A stretch of DNA of 64,000 nt from Candidatus Electryonea clarkiae (GTDB lineage Bacteria > Electryoneota > Electryoneia > Electryoneales > Electryoneaceae), in contig JAVCCM010000108.1 of assembly GCA_030765455.1 (NCBI GenBank), positions 1-64,000 of the forward strand, written 5' to 3'. How positions within the stretch are numbered: the stretch's first letter is position 1; every line of letters starts with the position of its first letter. Below the pieces are notes generated by a model that searched no databases, was not told the origin of the DNA, and saw only the letters and a program-made list of their open reading frames with translations. The position numbers were made by a program, and so were the translations under genes. Shown piece after piece: positions 7,586-19,774 of the stretch.

Positions 7586-9709
7586 TTGACAATTAAAACT
7601 GCACCAATGGAACTCTCTGTACGGTTTATCAGGGGCTTAGGACCGAAAAAGGGCGAAGCATTCGAAAAGTCAGGTATTATTACTTTACGTGACCTCCTGT
7701 ATTTCATTCCTCGAAGATATATCGACCGAACCCGAACTACTCCTATCAGTTCTATCAAGGGACAGACAGAGACCGAAGTGACACTAATCGGCACAATCAC
7801 CGATGCGAGAGAAGTACGCGGCAAAAAAGGACGAGGCAGGTACGAAGTTTATCTCGAGGACGAGACCGATGGTATTGCCCTGGTCTGGTTTAAAAAGACA
7901 AATCAAATTAAGAAATGGATAAAGCCCGGTTTTACTGCTGCATTCTCTGGAAAAGTCAATCGTTATGGTGATACCCTTCAGATTGCTCATCCTGATGTTA
8001 CCTATTTATCAAAAGGGGAAGCTGAAGATTTAATTGCAGGAAAAGGTCGATGGGTAGCCATTTATCCGGGAAACAAGGAATTCGAAAGAGTCAGCCTGGA
8101 TAATCGTGGAATGAGAACACTCATGGATCGTATTATCGGCGAGTTCGTTCCCATGCTTAATGATCACTGGACTGAATCATACCTCAAGAAGTACGGAATT
8201 GTATCGTTGCAGGAGGCTATGTATGGCTTGCACCGTCCAAGGAACCAGGATGATTTCGAAAAGGGAATAGAACGAATAAAGTTTGATGAATTACTTATGC
8301 TTCAACTGCTCTGGGCATGGGCGAGAAGAAAAAGAAAAGAAAAATCGAAAGGCATTTCTTATCCTGCGGTCAAACAGACAACCCGCGATCTAATCAATAA
8401 AAAGCTGCCCTTTAAACTAACAGATTCACAGCGTTCGGTTCTTCATGAGATTTGGGATGATATGAAATCTCCGTATCCCATGAGCAGGATGTTGCAGGGT
8501 GACGTGGGCTCAGGAAAGACAGTGGTGGCATTAATTGCAATGTCTATTGCTGTGGAAAACGGATACCAGGCAGCACTGATGGTTCCCACCGAGATTCTTG
8601 CCGAACAGCATTATTTGACAAGCCGGCGTTTTCTGGAAGGATTAGGTATCAAAGTCAACCTCCTGACGGGAAGCATCCGAGCTAAAGCTAAAAAAGATAT
8701 ACAAGAAGGTTTGGAATCAGGAGAACCGTGCATAATAATTGGTACACATGCATTGATTCAAAAAGCAGTAACGATGCCCAATCTTGGATTGGTAGTCATT
8801 GATGAACAACACCGTTTTGGTGTGGCGCAACGTTTGAAATTAATGAATCCGGAAACAGAATCTAAACCGGACGTTCTTATCATGACAGCAACCCCGATCC
8901 CTCGCTCACTTGCAATCTCCCTGTATGGCGATCTCGAAGTAAGCAGAATCGATGAGATGCCTCCGGGAAGAGGTAAAATCACTACCAAAGTAATTAATGG
9001 AGATACAAATAGAGAAACTGTTTATAATGAAGTCAGAAAACGGGTTAATAAAGGCGGCAAAGCTTATATTGTTTTCCCTTTAATTGCTGAGTCTGAAAAA
9101 ATAGACCTTCAGGCTGCAATAGAGGGCAGAGAATTGTTGATGAGCGGTTTCTTGCGAGGTATCAAGTTGGGTTTATTGCACGGGAAGATGAAAATAGATG
9201 AAAAAGAAGAGGCTATGAGGAAGTTTAAGGATGGGAGTACGCCAGTTTTAGTTTCCACAACAGTTATTGAAGTGGGAATTGACATTCCTGAAGCAACCGA
9301 AATGGTTATCGAACATGCCGAAAGGTTCGGACTGGCTCAACTCCATCAACTTCGAGGACGAATTGGAAGAGGTGGACGTGATTCCAGGTGTTACCTTATC
9401 GGATATCCTCCTGTGAGCGAAGTGGCAAGAGCCAGACTTAAAATCATGAGCAAATCGAATGATGGTTTTAATATTGCTGAAGAAGATTTGAGAATCAGGG
9501 GAGGGGGAGACTTTTTCGGAATACGACAGCATGGAATGCCGGAATTACGATTTTCCGATATTATCATGGACCAGGGGTTATTATTAAAAGCCAGGCGGGC
9601 AGCAGATGATCTGATATCTGTTGATCCTGATTTGAAGCATATTCCAGAACTTAAGAAAGAATTTGAACGTTCTGCATTAAGTCGTCTAAAATGGATGGAA
9701 GTTGGCTAA
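7586..9709 (+). CDS. recG: ATP-dependent DNA helicase RecG
   Basis: Superfamily 2 helicase that remodels stalled replication forks and branched recombination intermediates. It has an N-terminal wedge/OB domain (ETEVTLIGTITDAREV, about 65-80), Walker A GDVGSGKT (about 305-312), a DEQH box in VIDEQHRFG (about 403-411), motif III TATPIPRS, and the C-terminal helicase domain with QLRGRIGRGGRDS. The length of 707 is normal. The start is uncertain: TTG at 7586 lies five bases after the previous stop, while an ATG at 7607 is an alternative; neither has a good ribosome binding site. Confidence 0.95.
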   Translation: MTIKTAPMELSVRFIRGLGPKKGEAFEKSGIITLRDLLYFIPRRYIDRTRTTPISSIKGQTETEVTLIGTITDAREVRGKKGRGRYEVYLEDETDGIALVWFKKTNQIKKWIKPGFTAAFSGKVNRYGDTLQIAHPDVTYLSKGEAEDLIAGKGRWVAIYPGNKEFERVSLDNRGMRTLMDRIIGEFVPMLNDHWTESYLKKYGIVSLQEAMYGLHRPRNQDDFEKGIERIKFDELLMLQLLWAWARRKRKEKSKGISYPAVKQTTRDLINKKLPFKLTDSQRSVLHEIWDDMKSPYPMSRMLQGDVGSGKTVVALIAMSIAVENGYQAALMVPTEILAEQHYLTSRRFLEGLGIKVNLLTGSIRAKAKKDIQEGLESGEPCIIIGTHALIQKAVTMPNLGLVVIDEQHRFGVAQRLKLMNPETESKPDVLIMTATPIPRSLAISLYGDLEVSRIDEMPPGRGKITTKVINGDTNRETVYNEVRKRVNKGGKAYIVFPLIAESEKIDLQAAIEGRELLMSGFLRGIKLGLLHGKMKIDEKEEAMRKFKDGSTPVLVSTTVIEVGIDIPEATEMVIEHAERFGLAQLHQLRGRIGRGGRDSRCYLIGYPPVSEVARARLKIMSKSNDGFNIAEEDLRIRGGGDFFGIRQHGMPELRFSDIIMDQGLLLKARRAADDLISVDPDLKHIPELKKEFERSALSRLKWMEVG

Positions 9710-9736
9710 AGACTTTCATTTTATATTGTCATTCGA

Positions 9737-9765
9737 TTGTTTATATTGTTCAGTTGTTTTATAAT
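9737..9765 (+). promoter_or_regulatory. Possible promoter of parA
   Basis: TTGTTT at 9737-9742 and TATAAT at 9760-9765 are separated by 17 bases, the ideal sigma-70 spacing. Transcription would start near 9772, only about six bases before the parA ATG at 9778, which also lacks a clear Shine-Dalgarno. That would make the transcript almost leaderless. The region is AT-rich, so a chance match is possible. Confidence 0.35.
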
Positions 9766-9777
9766 AGAAAAAAAACC

Positions 9778-10548
9778 ATGTCTAGAATTATAGCCATAGC
9801 AAACCAAAAAGGTGGTGTTGGAAAAACAACAACAGCCGTTAACCTTGCCACCGGATTAGCTATAGCAGAGAAGAAAACTTTATTAGTAGATCTTGATCCA
9901 CAGGCTAATGCTACCAGTGGATTAGGGATTAGAATTGAAAATAATCAGAAGTCCATCTATGAGCTGCTAATAGATTCAATCAGTCCTGAAGATATATTTT
10001 TACCTACGGAAGTACCGTTTCTTGATATAATTCCTTCATCAATTACTTTGGTCGGGGCTGAGATCGAACTTGTAAATATTGAAAATCGTGAATTGGCGCT
10101 TCGCGATTCAGCAAGGGAATTTTTCAGGAAATATGATTATGTTATCCTCGACAATCCTCCAAGCCTTGGATTATTGACTATTAACTCACTTACGACAGCA
10201 GACAGTGTAATAGTTCCGATCCAGTGTGAGTATTATGCTCTTGAGGGTTTGAGTCAACTGTTGAACACCGTCAGATTAGTACAGCAGCACCTGAATCCTG
10301 ATTTGAAAATAGAAGGTGCGGTTATGACTATGTATGACAGCCGTTTAAATCTCGCCCGCCAGGTTGAGGATAATATCAGGACTTATTTTGAGGGTAAAGT
10401 ATTTAATACAATAATTAACAGAAATGTCCGTCTTTGTGAAGCTCCAAGTTACGGTAAACCGATATTTCTTTATGATATAACCAGTCGAGGCGCGGAGAAT
10501 TATCTCGCGCTTGCACAGGAGTTATTGGTTCATGACAGCACGGCCTAA
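9778..10548 (+). CDS. parA: Chromosome-partitioning ATPase ParA (Soj)
   Basis: A 256-residue ParA/MinD-type ATPase that drives segregation of ParB-bound origin regions. The start is set at the ATG at 9778 because MSRIIAIANQKGGVGKTTTA is the canonical N-terminus with the deviant Walker A (KGGVGKTT). An in-frame ATG at 9691 would add 29 residues overlapping recG and is less likely. Further motifs are LLVDLDPQANATSGLG and DYVILDNPPSLGLLTINSL. It overlaps parB, so the two are translationally coupled, as in many chromosomes. No DnaA, GidA or GidB gene is next to it. Confidence 0.95.
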   Translation: MSRIIAIANQKGGVGKTTTAVNLATGLAIAEKKTLLVDLDPQANATSGLGIRIENNQKSIYELLIDSISPEDIFLPTEVPFLDIIPSSITLVGAEIELVNIENRELALRDSAREFFRKYDYVILDNPPSLGLLTINSLTTADSVIVPIQCEYYALEGLSQLLNTVRLVQQHLNPDLKIEGAVMTMYDSRLNLARQVEDNIRTYFEGKVFNTIINRNVRLCEAPSYGKPIFLYDITSRGAENYLALAQELLVHDSTA

Positions 10549-11392
10549 AGGTGGTCTCGGACGTGGTCTTTCGGCTCTGATTCCCGGCGCCGGAGTGGAT
10601 GGCAGTCCGTCTATCAGTATTGAGATTGAAATAGCCCGAATAAATTCGCGACCGGATCAGCCAAGGACAAGGTTTGATCCTGAACCACTCGAAGAGCTGG
10701 TACAATCGATTCGCTCACAGGGTGTTCTACAACCACTCCTGGTTACTCCAAGAAACAGTAAGTTTCTCCTGGTAGCCGGTGAGCGTCGCTTTCGAGCTGC
10801 TAAGGCAGCCGGACTTTTTACCGTCCCATGCCGGGTTATGGAGAACCTGACCGATGGACAAATTCTTGAAATTTCAATTGTGGAGAATCTGCAACGAGAA
10901 GATTTGAATCCCATTGAATTAGCTGAAGGTTATAAGCAACTTATAGAAGATATGAACCTTAATCAGAATGAGGTGGGAAAAAGAGTAGGAAAAGATCGCG
11001 CGACCATAGCCAATACCATAAGATTATTAAAACTCCCAAATCTGATTATTGAAATGATAGAAAACAATAAGCTCTCTTCAGGTCATGCCAGGGCGTTGCT
11101 CGCAATCGAGAGTGATAATAAGAAGGTAGCGCTTGCAAAGCAGACCGTTTCTAAAAAACTATCTGTTCGAGATCTTGAAAAAATAATCAGAAAACGCAAA
11201 ACACCAAAACAACCACATAAAGAAGACACTTTATCGGTTATACATGCCCAGGAAGCGGCAAAAGAACTCACCGAATTACTCGGATTACCTGTTGAAATCA
11301 ATCACAGCGGACCCGGTGGCAGGTTAAGTGTCCGCTACGCTACCATTGAAGAACTTGATCAAATAACTCGCTTGCTGCAACGTAAGGTCTGA
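10532..11392 (+). CDS. parB: Chromosome-partitioning protein ParB
   Basis: A 286-residue CTPase/DNA-binding protein that loads at parS. The start ATG at 10532 lies inside the end of parA, with CAGGAG about ten bases upstream, and gives the usual N-terminus MTARPKGGLGRGLSALIPG. The CTP-binding GERRFRAA motif follows at about 82-89. ENLQREDLNPIELAEGY precedes the helix-turn-helix (VGKRVGKDRATIANTIRLLKL), and a dimerisation domain forms the C-terminus. I saw no obvious parS palindrome in the window. glnD follows after five bases. Confidence 0.95.
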   Translation: MTARPKGGLGRGLSALIPGAGVDGSPSISIEIEIARINSRPDQPRTRFDPEPLEELVQSIRSQGVLQPLLVTPRNSKFLLVAGERRFRAAKAAGLFTVPCRVMENLTDGQILEISIVENLQREDLNPIELAEGYKQLIEDMNLNQNEVGKRVGKDRATIANTIRLLKLPNLIIEMIENNKLSSGHARALLAIESDNKKVALAKQTVSKKLSVRDLEKIIRKRKTPKQPHKEDTLSVIHAQEAAKELTELLGLPVEINHSGPGGRLSVRYATIEELDQITRLLQRKV

Positions 11393-11397
11393 TTCTC

Positions 11398-13956
11398 GTG
11401 TCAGACACACTCAAGACCAACGGAGACGGTATTCGTTGCGCTATCCACCGGACTGAGCAAGCCGATGTACTATTAAGAAAACTTCTACAGCATCACAAAA
11501 AATCTTCTAAAGGATTAGGGATATTTGCGGTCGGAGGTTACGGTCGCAGCGATAATACTCTGCGAAGTGATCTCGACCTGGTATTATTAATCCGTGACGA
11601 TATTTCACCGCATGAAAAAGCTATTAATAAGTTAGTGCAGGGATTATGGGATAATGGTTGGTCACCAGCACAAACAGTCTTGAAGTTACATGAAATCGAT
11701 GCAGACTTCCTGGCAATACCTGACCGTGCTTCAGCGTTGTTGGAGTCGAGATTTCTCTGGGGTGATATCAGCCTCGCTGACGGACTTGATATCCGTTTGT
11801 GCTCAATGTTCGACGAGTTTGTCTGGAACCAGTTCATTGAATCAAAAGTCGATGAATTCATTTTAAGAAGAAGAAAATATGGCGAGGTTGTTCGTGTTGT
11901 GGAGCCGGATTTGAAATCTCAAGCTGGCGGGTTACGGGATCTGCATCATGTTTTCTGGATTGAAAGAGCGCGAACAGCATTGGATTTAAAATGGTTTGTA
12001 AGGCGCAGAAGGTCGCCATCAGTTTTTTCTTTCCTCAACAGACTATATAAAGCAAATCTATTAGACACTAATGAAATAAATGATCTTCATTATTCATTTG
12101 ACTTGATGTTGCGAGTCCGTGAAGCGCTGAGGCGTGTAACCTTACGTGAAGAAAACAAGTTGACAGTTGGACTCCAACCGCAAGTTGGAAAACTTCTTGG
12201 ATTTGATGGTGATGACCGAACTGCAATGCAAGCGCTCATGAGAGCAGTTTATCGCGCAATGGGTAAAACGGCAAGATTTTCTGAAGAATTCAGCACATTA
12301 TTAGCAGAATCAGGATTGAAAAAATCAAAGAAAAAAGTGAATATCCCTGATTTGGCGGGAGTAAGTATATCAGGTGACCGTATCCTGCTCGAGCAAGATG
12401 AACCGAGACTACTGGCAGAATCACCGAAACGGTTAATTGAATTGATTAACGCTTGCCATAATAAGGGTATGACACTATCGGGGGTAGCCCGGCATCAAAC
12501 CCGTCAGGCTATTTGTTATTACTGGCAGAAAAATAATGATCCGCATCTTTGGGCAGAGGCTTTACGAGGATTGTTCGATTCTGATCACGGATTTGGTTCG
12601 AAATTCCGAATGCTTGCTGAATTGGATGCAATTGAACCCTGGTTACCTGAATGGAAAGAACTTTCAGGATTCACAACAGGGAGTTATTACCATGCATACA
12701 CTGTCGATGAACATACATTGAGGGCCTTAGAGGAGCTTGATAATTTACCCAATGATGGGAAAGAGGGTATGCCCGAGTCAACTTGGTTGAATTGTGAAAA
12801 CCGGGTTGAAGTGTATTTATCCATTTTACTCCATGATATTGGAAAATGCCGCAGTGGGAATCATTCGGATAAAGGTGCAGATATAGCTGTCAGGGTAATT
12901 AAACGGTTAGGCTGGCATGAATTAGCAACACCTGTTGCAAAACTTGTCCGAAAACATTTAATGATGGAACAAAATGCTTTTCGCAGAGATTGTTCTGATC
13001 CAGCAGTAATAGAACATTTCGCTGAAATTGTGGGGGATATTCCTTCATTGAATGCTTTATATCTGCTTACGGTATGTGATTTGCGGGCAGTTCGTAAGGG
13101 AGTCTGGACGATTTGGAAAGGTCATTTGCTTTCCGAGTTATTGCTGTCAACCCAGGAATGGTTCAAAACAGGTAGGAAAAAGCTGCAACTATCTTATATA
13201 GAAAAAATGAACAGTATCGCTGAAAAGGTTGGTTCAGATGACGATTCTGTCAACAGGGTAAAGGTCTTTCTGGAGAGCATGGAAGAAGAATATCTTCGAG
13301 TAGTTGAATCAGGAGAGGTAGCTGAACACCTGGCTGCTATGGAAGAAGTTATCGGCGGCAAACCTTTTAGATGGCTGATAAATACGAGTAGTGGATTTGT
13401 TACATTAACTATAGTCACACGTGACCGTATTGGTTTATTAGCACAGGTTGCGGGATTGTTCGTATCACAGGGGATAGGGATTCGAGAGGCGAGAATATTT
13501 ACCAGGAAGGATGGTATCGCTGTTGACCGCTTCAGAGCTGAAGATATTGAACCGAATGGTGTGCCACTTGAAGAACGACTCAATAAAATTAATGATTTAT
13601 GGAATAGAATAGAGCATGATGATTTCCTGCTCGAAAAATATTTGGATGGCTACAAAAGACGGAAGAAATTAACCGGGAGACCTGCTGCGGTTGTTGAAAG
13701 CGAAGTGGTACTAAACAGATCTGAGAATGGATGGCTTATTGATGTATCCGGTACGGATAGTACAGGATTGTTGTACAGGCTCTGCACTGTGATTTCATTA
13801 TCCGGATTGGATCTGCAAACAGCAAGAGTCAGCGGCAGACTCGATGGTATTCATGATGCTTTTTTCTTTAAAGATCCAAAGAATTTACTAAATACAAAAA
13901 AACAACGCGATTATCTGATAGAAAGCCTCCGTCAAGTCATCAGCGTTAGCGAGTAA
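11398..13956 (+). CDS. glnD: PII uridylyltransferase/uridylyl-removing enzyme GlnD
   Basis: An 852-residue bifunctional nitrogen sensor that uridylylates and deuridylylates PII. The nucleotidyltransferase site is GGYGRSDNTLRSDLDLVLL (about 46-64, Asp58 and Asp60). An HD phosphohydrolase motif, LLHDIGK, lies near 475-482. Two ACT domains follow: about 672-745 (TIVTRDRIGLLAQVAGLF) and about 779-852 (VSGTDSTGLLYRLCTVISL), the glutamine sensors. The start is GTG at 11398, five bases after parB. No glnB, glnK or amtB is in this window, so its substrate must be encoded elsewhere. Location in the parAB operon is unusual but the domain set is complete. Confidence 0.9.
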   Translation: MSDTLKTNGDGIRCAIHRTEQADVLLRKLLQHHKKSSKGLGIFAVGGYGRSDNTLRSDLDLVLLIRDDISPHEKAINKLVQGLWDNGWSPAQTVLKLHEIDADFLAIPDRASALLESRFLWGDISLADGLDIRLCSMFDEFVWNQFIESKVDEFILRRRKYGEVVRVVEPDLKSQAGGLRDLHHVFWIERARTALDLKWFVRRRRSPSVFSFLNRLYKANLLDTNEINDLHYSFDLMLRVREALRRVTLREENKLTVGLQPQVGKLLGFDGDDRTAMQALMRAVYRAMGKTARFSEEFSTLLAESGLKKSKKKVNIPDLAGVSISGDRILLEQDEPRLLAESPKRLIELINACHNKGMTLSGVARHQTRQAICYYWQKNNDPHLWAEALRGLFDSDHGFGSKFRMLAELDAIEPWLPEWKELSGFTTGSYYHAYTVDEHTLRALEELDNLPNDGKEGMPESTWLNCENRVEVYLSILLHDIGKCRSGNHSDKGADIAVRVIKRLGWHELATPVAKLVRKHLMMEQNAFRRDCSDPAVIEHFAEIVGDIPSLNALYLLTVCDLRAVRKGVWTIWKGHLLSELLLSTQEWFKTGRKKLQLSYIEKMNSIAEKVGSDDDSVNRVKVFLESMEEEYLRVVESGEVAEHLAAMEEVIGGKPFRWLINTSSGFVTLTIVTRDRIGLLAQVAGLFVSQGIGIREARIFTRKDGIAVDRFRAEDIEPNGVPLEERLNKINDLWNRIEHDDFLLEKYLDGYKRRKKLTGRPAAVVESEVVLNRSENGWLIDVSGTDSTGLLYRLCTVISLSGLDLQTARVSGRLDGIHDAFFFKDPKNLLNTKKQRDYLIESLRQVISVSE

Positions 13957-13960
13957 TCCG

Positions 13961-14536
13961 ATGATGAAGAAAATCATCTACTTTCTATGTATTACTTCTT
14001 TGATTGCCTTCTTGGGATGTGCAGGACTCAAGCCTGATCCAAGATATAACAGTAACAGGAGATCTGCGCCTTCCGGCAAAAAGAATGCTTCCAAAGACGC
14101 GAAGAAGAAATCTCAATCAAAAGCAAATGCTGAAAAGAAAAAGAGTACTAAACAAAAATATTCCAGAGACCGCCTCGACAAGGAAGTACAAAGCTGGGAG
14201 GGAACACCTTATGCCTGGGGGAGAAGCGGAAAAGGAAGTGGTGTTGATTGCAGTGCATATACCCAATCTGTCATGAAAAAGGTTTATGGTATAAATCTTC
14301 CCAGAACTTCAGCTCAACAGTATAATACAGGAAAATTTGTCAAAAAGAACAGTCTTCGAAGAGGCGATCTGGTTTTCTTCAATACTACGGGAAAAGGTGT
14401 TTCACACGTTGGAATTTACCTGGGACATGGAAGATTTACACATTCCTCCAACAGCGATGGCGTGACCATTAACAAACTTACTGATTCTTACTACAGAAAG
14501 CGTTACCTTGGAGCCCGAAGGGTTATTGGGAGATAA
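13961..14536 (+). CDS. NlpC/P60 family lipoprotein (cell-wall peptidase)
   Basis: A 191-residue lipoprotein predicted to cleave peptidoglycan stem peptides. The signal peptide ends in a lipobox (IAFLGC, Cys20). A Lys/Ser-rich linker (about 38-66) follows, then the NlpC/P60 domain with catalytic Cys97 (GVDCSAYT), His149 (SHVGIYLG) and a third polar residue at His161 (FTHSS). It sits four bases after glnD and about 80 bases before ligA. Its length resembles Spr/NlpC-type endopeptidases. Confidence 0.9.
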   Translation: MMKKIIYFLCITSLIAFLGCAGLKPDPRYNSNRRSAPSGKKNASKDAKKKSQSKANAEKKKSTKQKYSRDRLDKEVQSWEGTPYAWGRSGKGSGVDCSAYTQSVMKKVYGINLPRTSAQQYNTGKFVKKNSLRRGDLVFFNTTGKGVSHVGIYLGHGRFTHSSNSDGVTINKLTDSYYRKRYLGARRVIGR

Positions 14537-14588
14537 AAGATTAGAAAACTTAAAGCAAATGAGCAGATAAATATAAATTAACACTTGA

Positions 14589-16628
<2,040 letters not shown>

Positions 16629-16798
16629 GAACATATTTATAAGGTTTTGGAATTATTTTATTGCAGATTGATTTGATATTCACCACTTTAACAGTTTGTA
16701 GAAAACCGGATTTTAGATTGATAAGTATTAATAATATTATCAAATTATTGAGTCTGGATTTTTGATATAGACCAGAAAGATTTTATCGGAGAAACATT

Positions 16799-17365
16799 AT
16801 GGCCACTACTGCTGATTTCCGAAATGGATTGGTTGTTCGTTTTAAAAATGAACTATATGCAATTGTTGAGTTTCAACATGTGAAGCCTGGAAAGGGCGGC
16901 GCATTTGTTCGCACAAAATTTAAAAATGTCGTATCGGGTCGTGTTCTGGAAAATACTTTTCGCGCCGGTGAAAAAGTTGAAGTAATCAAATTAGCAGCGC
17001 GATCAATGCAATACCTTTATCAGGAAGGTGAACAATATGTTTTTATGGAAGAAGAAACATATGAGCAGTATAACCTCAACTCCTCATTGCTGGAAGGGAA
17101 TGTGGGAAATTATCTTAAAGAAGGCGAATCATATAAAGTCCTCTTTGAAGAGTCAGAACCTCTCATAGTAGAAGTTCCAAATTTCCTTGAGCTTAAGATA
17201 ACAGTTACTGAGCCAGGAGTTAAGGGAGACACTGTATCTTCAACAACGAAACCGGCGACGCTTGAAACTGGAGCGGTCGTTCAGGTACCGTTATTTGTTA
17301 GTGTTGGGGAGACCATCAAGGTTGATACCAGGACAAATGAATATCTCGAAAGAGTCAGCAAATAA
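16799..17365 (+). CDS. efp: Translation elongation factor P
   Basis: A 188-residue factor that rescues ribosomes stalled at polyproline. It has three beta-barrel domains: a KOW-like N-terminus with the tip loop KPGKGGAF, whose Lys32 is the usual modification site, then OB-type domains ending in VGETIKVDTRTNEYLERV. A GGAG site lies 10 bases before the ATG. No EpmA/EpmB or other modification enzyme gene is nearby. It heads the efp-accB-accC cluster found in many bacteria. Confidence 0.97.
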   Translation: MATTADFRNGLVVRFKNELYAIVEFQHVKPGKGGAFVRTKFKNVVSGRVLENTFRAGEKVEVIKLAARSMQYLYQEGEQYVFMEEETYEQYNLNSSLLEGNVGNYLKEGESYKVLFEESEPLIVEVPNFLELKITVTEPGVKGDTVSSTTKPATLETGAVVQVPLFVSVGETIKVDTRTNEYLERVSK

Positions 17366-17438
17366 TCTAATTTTCATCGAATATATTTTTATCTTGATAA
17401 GAATGTTATAATTTTGTTGTTCAAATTGGAGAATAATT

Positions 17439-17924
17439 ATGGATTGGTCTGAAGTCCGCAAATTGGTAAAGCTTGTAGAACGAAGTGATATTCAGGAAAT
17501 AGAGTTGGAGAGGGAAGGCACTCGGATTCGAATATGTAAAGCAACCCCGGCTGCAGCCAATTCACCGGTTGTATATTCACAACCACAAGTACAATATCCC
17601 GGAATCGTTTATCCTGCTCCTGTTTCACATCAGACTGTAGAATCAGAGATACCTCAGGAATCTTCAGCACCCAGCAAAAATTACAGCGAATTAAAGTCTC
17701 CGATGGTAGGAACTTATTACTCTTCACCTGCGCCGGATGCCGAAGCATATGTTCGAGTGGGGGATTGGGTTCAAGCCGGTCAAACTCTCTGTATAGTGGA
17801 AGCAATGAAACTGATGAATGAGATAGAATCGGACATTGGCGGAAGAATTGTTGAAATTCTTTGCGATAATGAAACTCCTGTCGAATTCGGTCAGGTACTT
17901 TTCCTCATAGATCCGAAGGGGTAG
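17439..17924 (+). CDS. accB: Biotin carboxyl carrier protein of acetyl-CoA carboxylase
   Basis: A 161-residue carrier of the biotin arm for fatty-acid synthesis. The C-terminal biotinyl domain has [12 protein letters not shown] with the biotinylated Lys124. The N-terminal 35 residues ([21 protein letters not shown]) are the usual AccB helix, followed by a Pro/Ala/Val-rich linker (about 36-80). It is 74 bases after efp and one base before accC. A TAATTTTG at 17409-17416 resembles the -7 box of Bacteroidetes promoters, but the upstream box is imperfect. Confidence 0.96.
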   Translation: MDWSEVRKLVKLVERSDIQEIELEREGTRIRICKATPAAANSPVVYSQPQVQYPGIVYPAPVSHQTVESEIPQESSAPSKNYSELKSPMVGTYYSSPAPDAEAYVRVGDWVQAGQTLCIVEAMKLMNEIESDIGGRIVEILCDNETPVEFGQVLFLIDPKG

Positions 17925-17925
17925 C

Positions 17926-19275
17926 GTGTTTTCAAAAATATTAGTAGCTAATCGCGGTGAAATTGCGCTTCGTGTCATACGCGCTTGCCGCGAAATGGGA
18001 ATACAAAGTGTGGCTGTCTATAGTGAAGCGGATGCTGATTCGCTGCATGTCAGGTTTGCTGATCAGGCAGTGCGAATCGGTCCTGCACCATCCCTTAAAA
18101 GTTATCTTGATTATCGACGTATAATAGCCACCGCCGAAATATCTGGAGCTGAAGCCATTCATCCCGGATACGGTTTTTTAGCTGAAAATGCTGAATTTGC
18201 CGAGATGTGTGAAGAAAGTGGTTTCACGTTTATCGGACCCTCGCCTGAATCTATCACTATAATGGGTGACAAAGCCTTAGCTAAGAAAACAATGACGGAT
18301 GCCGGTGTTCCTGTGACGCCTGGTTCAGATGGGATAATCAAGGATCTGAACGAAGCGAGGCAGATTGCCGAAGAAGTAGGTTTCCCCGTTATTATAAAGG
18401 CAAGTGCTGGTGGGGGAGGTAAAGGTATGCGGCTGGCTCGTACTTCTGAAGCTTTGGAGTCAGCTTTTGAACTGGCTCGAGCAGAGGCTATTTCGGCTTT
18501 TTCCAGCTCGGATTTATACCTTGAGAAATTCATTAAGAATCCTCGCCACGTAGAGGTGCAAATTCTTGCTGATAGTTATGGTGATGTCATTCACCTTGGC
18601 GAAAGGGATTGTTCTATTCAAAGACGGCATCAAAAGCTGATTGAGGAAAGTCCTTCTCTAGCAGTGACACCTGAGATAAGAAAAAAACTGGGTGATTCGG
18701 CTGTTCTTGGTGCAAAAAAAGCTAATTATCGAGGTGCAGGGACAATTGAGTTCCTGTTAGATAAAGACGGCAATTATCATTTCATGGAAATGAATACCCG
18801 GATACAGGTTGAACATCCTGTGACCGAGATGGTTACAGGCATAGATCTGATTAAACAGCAAATCCTGGTTGCGGCAGGTGAACATTTGAGTATTAAACAG
18901 GAAGATATTATCATTACCGGGCATGCGATTGAGTGCAGGATAAATGCAGAGAACCCGGACAATAATTTCTTGCCTGCACCGGGATTAATTGAGACTTTTC
19001 ATGTACCTGGCGGGATGGGAGTTCGAGTGGATACTCATGCTTATGATGGCTATGTTATCCCACCGCAATATGACTCTTTAATTGCCAAGCTGATCGTCTA
19101 TGGTGAGAACAGAAATGATGCTATCAATAAGGCGAAAAGTGCTCTTACCGAATTCATTGTTGAAGGTATTCCGACAACTATTTCGTTCCATCTGGCGGTG
19201 ATGAACAATAAACAATTTATTAGTGGTGATTTTTCTACAAGTTTTATTGAGGAAGAATTTACTTTTGGTAAGTAA
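17926..19275 (+). CDS. accC: Acetyl-CoA carboxylase, biotin carboxylase subunit
   Basis: A 449-residue ATP-grasp enzyme that carboxylates the biotin on AccB. It has the opening [35 protein letters not shown], the glycine-rich ATP loop [12 protein letters not shown] (about 158-169), the [19 protein letters not shown] segment, [15 protein letters not shown], and [11 protein letters not shown]. The start is GTG at 17926, one base after the accB stop, so the pair is probably translationally coupled. The carboxyltransferase subunits are not in the window. Confidence 0.97.
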   Translation: MFSKILVANRGEIALRVIRACREMGIQSVAVYSEADADSLHVRFADQAVRIGPAPSLKSYLDYRRIIATAEISGAEAIHPGYGFLAENAEFAEMCEESGFTFIGPSPESITIMGDKALAKKTMTDAGVPVTPGSDGIIKDLNEARQIAEEVGFPVIIKASAGGGGKGMRLARTSEALESAFELARAEAISAFSSSDLYLEKFIKNPRHVEVQILADSYGDVIHLGERDCSIQRRHQKLIEESPSLAVTPEIRKKLGDSAVLGAKKANYRGAGTIEFLLDKDGNYHFMEMNTRIQVEHPVTEMVTGIDLIKQQILVAAGEHLSIKQEDIIITGHAIECRINAENPDNNFLPAPGLIETFHVPGGMGVRVDTHAYDGYVIPPQYDSLIAKLIVYGENRNDAINKAKSALTEFIVEGIPTTISFHLAVMNNKQFISGDFSTSFIEEEFTFGK

Positions 19276-19296
19276 ACAAGTAGGGAGGATAAAAGG

Positions 19297-19677
19297 ATGT
19301 CACAAATCCCAAAAGATTGTAAGTACACTGAAGAGCATGAATGGGTTAAAATGGAAGGTGATATCGCTACGATGGGTATCACTGATTATGCACAAGGTGA
19401 ACTCGGTGATGTAGTATTTCTTGAACTACCTGAAGAAGGTGATATATTAAAATTGGGTGAAGCATTCGGTTCAATTGAAGCGGTAAAAACTGTTGCGGAT
19501 TTATACTCACCAGTAAGTGGTGAAGTTGTTGGTGTGAATTCCGAACTTGAAGATACTCCTGAAAATGTAAACCAGGATCCTTTTGGTGAGGGATGGCTGA
19601 TAAAAATTAAAATATCTGACAGCGCCGAACTGGATGGATTAATGGATGCCTCAGCTTATGAACAGCATATTGCTTGA
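19297..19677 (+). CDS. gcvH: Glycine cleavage system H protein
   Basis: A 126-residue lipoyl carrier protein. Signature segments are [34 protein letters not shown] and [20 protein letters not shown], with lipoylated Lys64. An AGGGAGG site lies 10-15 bases upstream. The gene is 21 bases after accC and about 100 bases before gcvPA, so biotin- and lipoyl-carrier genes lie side by side here. Confidence 0.97.
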   Translation: MSQIPKDCKYTEEHEWVKMEGDIATMGITDYAQGELGDVVFLELPEEGDILKLGEAFGSIEAVKTVADLYSPVSGEVVGVNSELEDTPENVNQDPFGEGWLIKIKISDSAELDGLMDASAYEQHIA

Positions 19678-19774
19678 TTTGTAATAGTTCGCAAATCTAT
19701 CACATTAAGCATGAATCAACAATATCTATTGAATAAAAGAGCAAAGAACTGAGCTTTCGAGGAAATTTCTACTA

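Noticed and set aside
9778-11392. parS sites near parAB
   Set aside because: I looked for a TGTTTCACGTGAAACA-type palindrome and saw none in the window; partial GTTTCACGT matches such as near 18220 are inside coding sequence and not palindromic.
13194-13583. 129-codon minus-strand frame inside glnD
   Set aside because: It overlaps a fully supported gene, has no ribosome binding site, and shows low-complexity Ser/Thr-rich translation typical of a shadow frame.
19678-19774. Glycine riboswitch before gcvPA
   Set aside because: The 97-base gap is too short and lacks the conserved tandem aptamer pattern.
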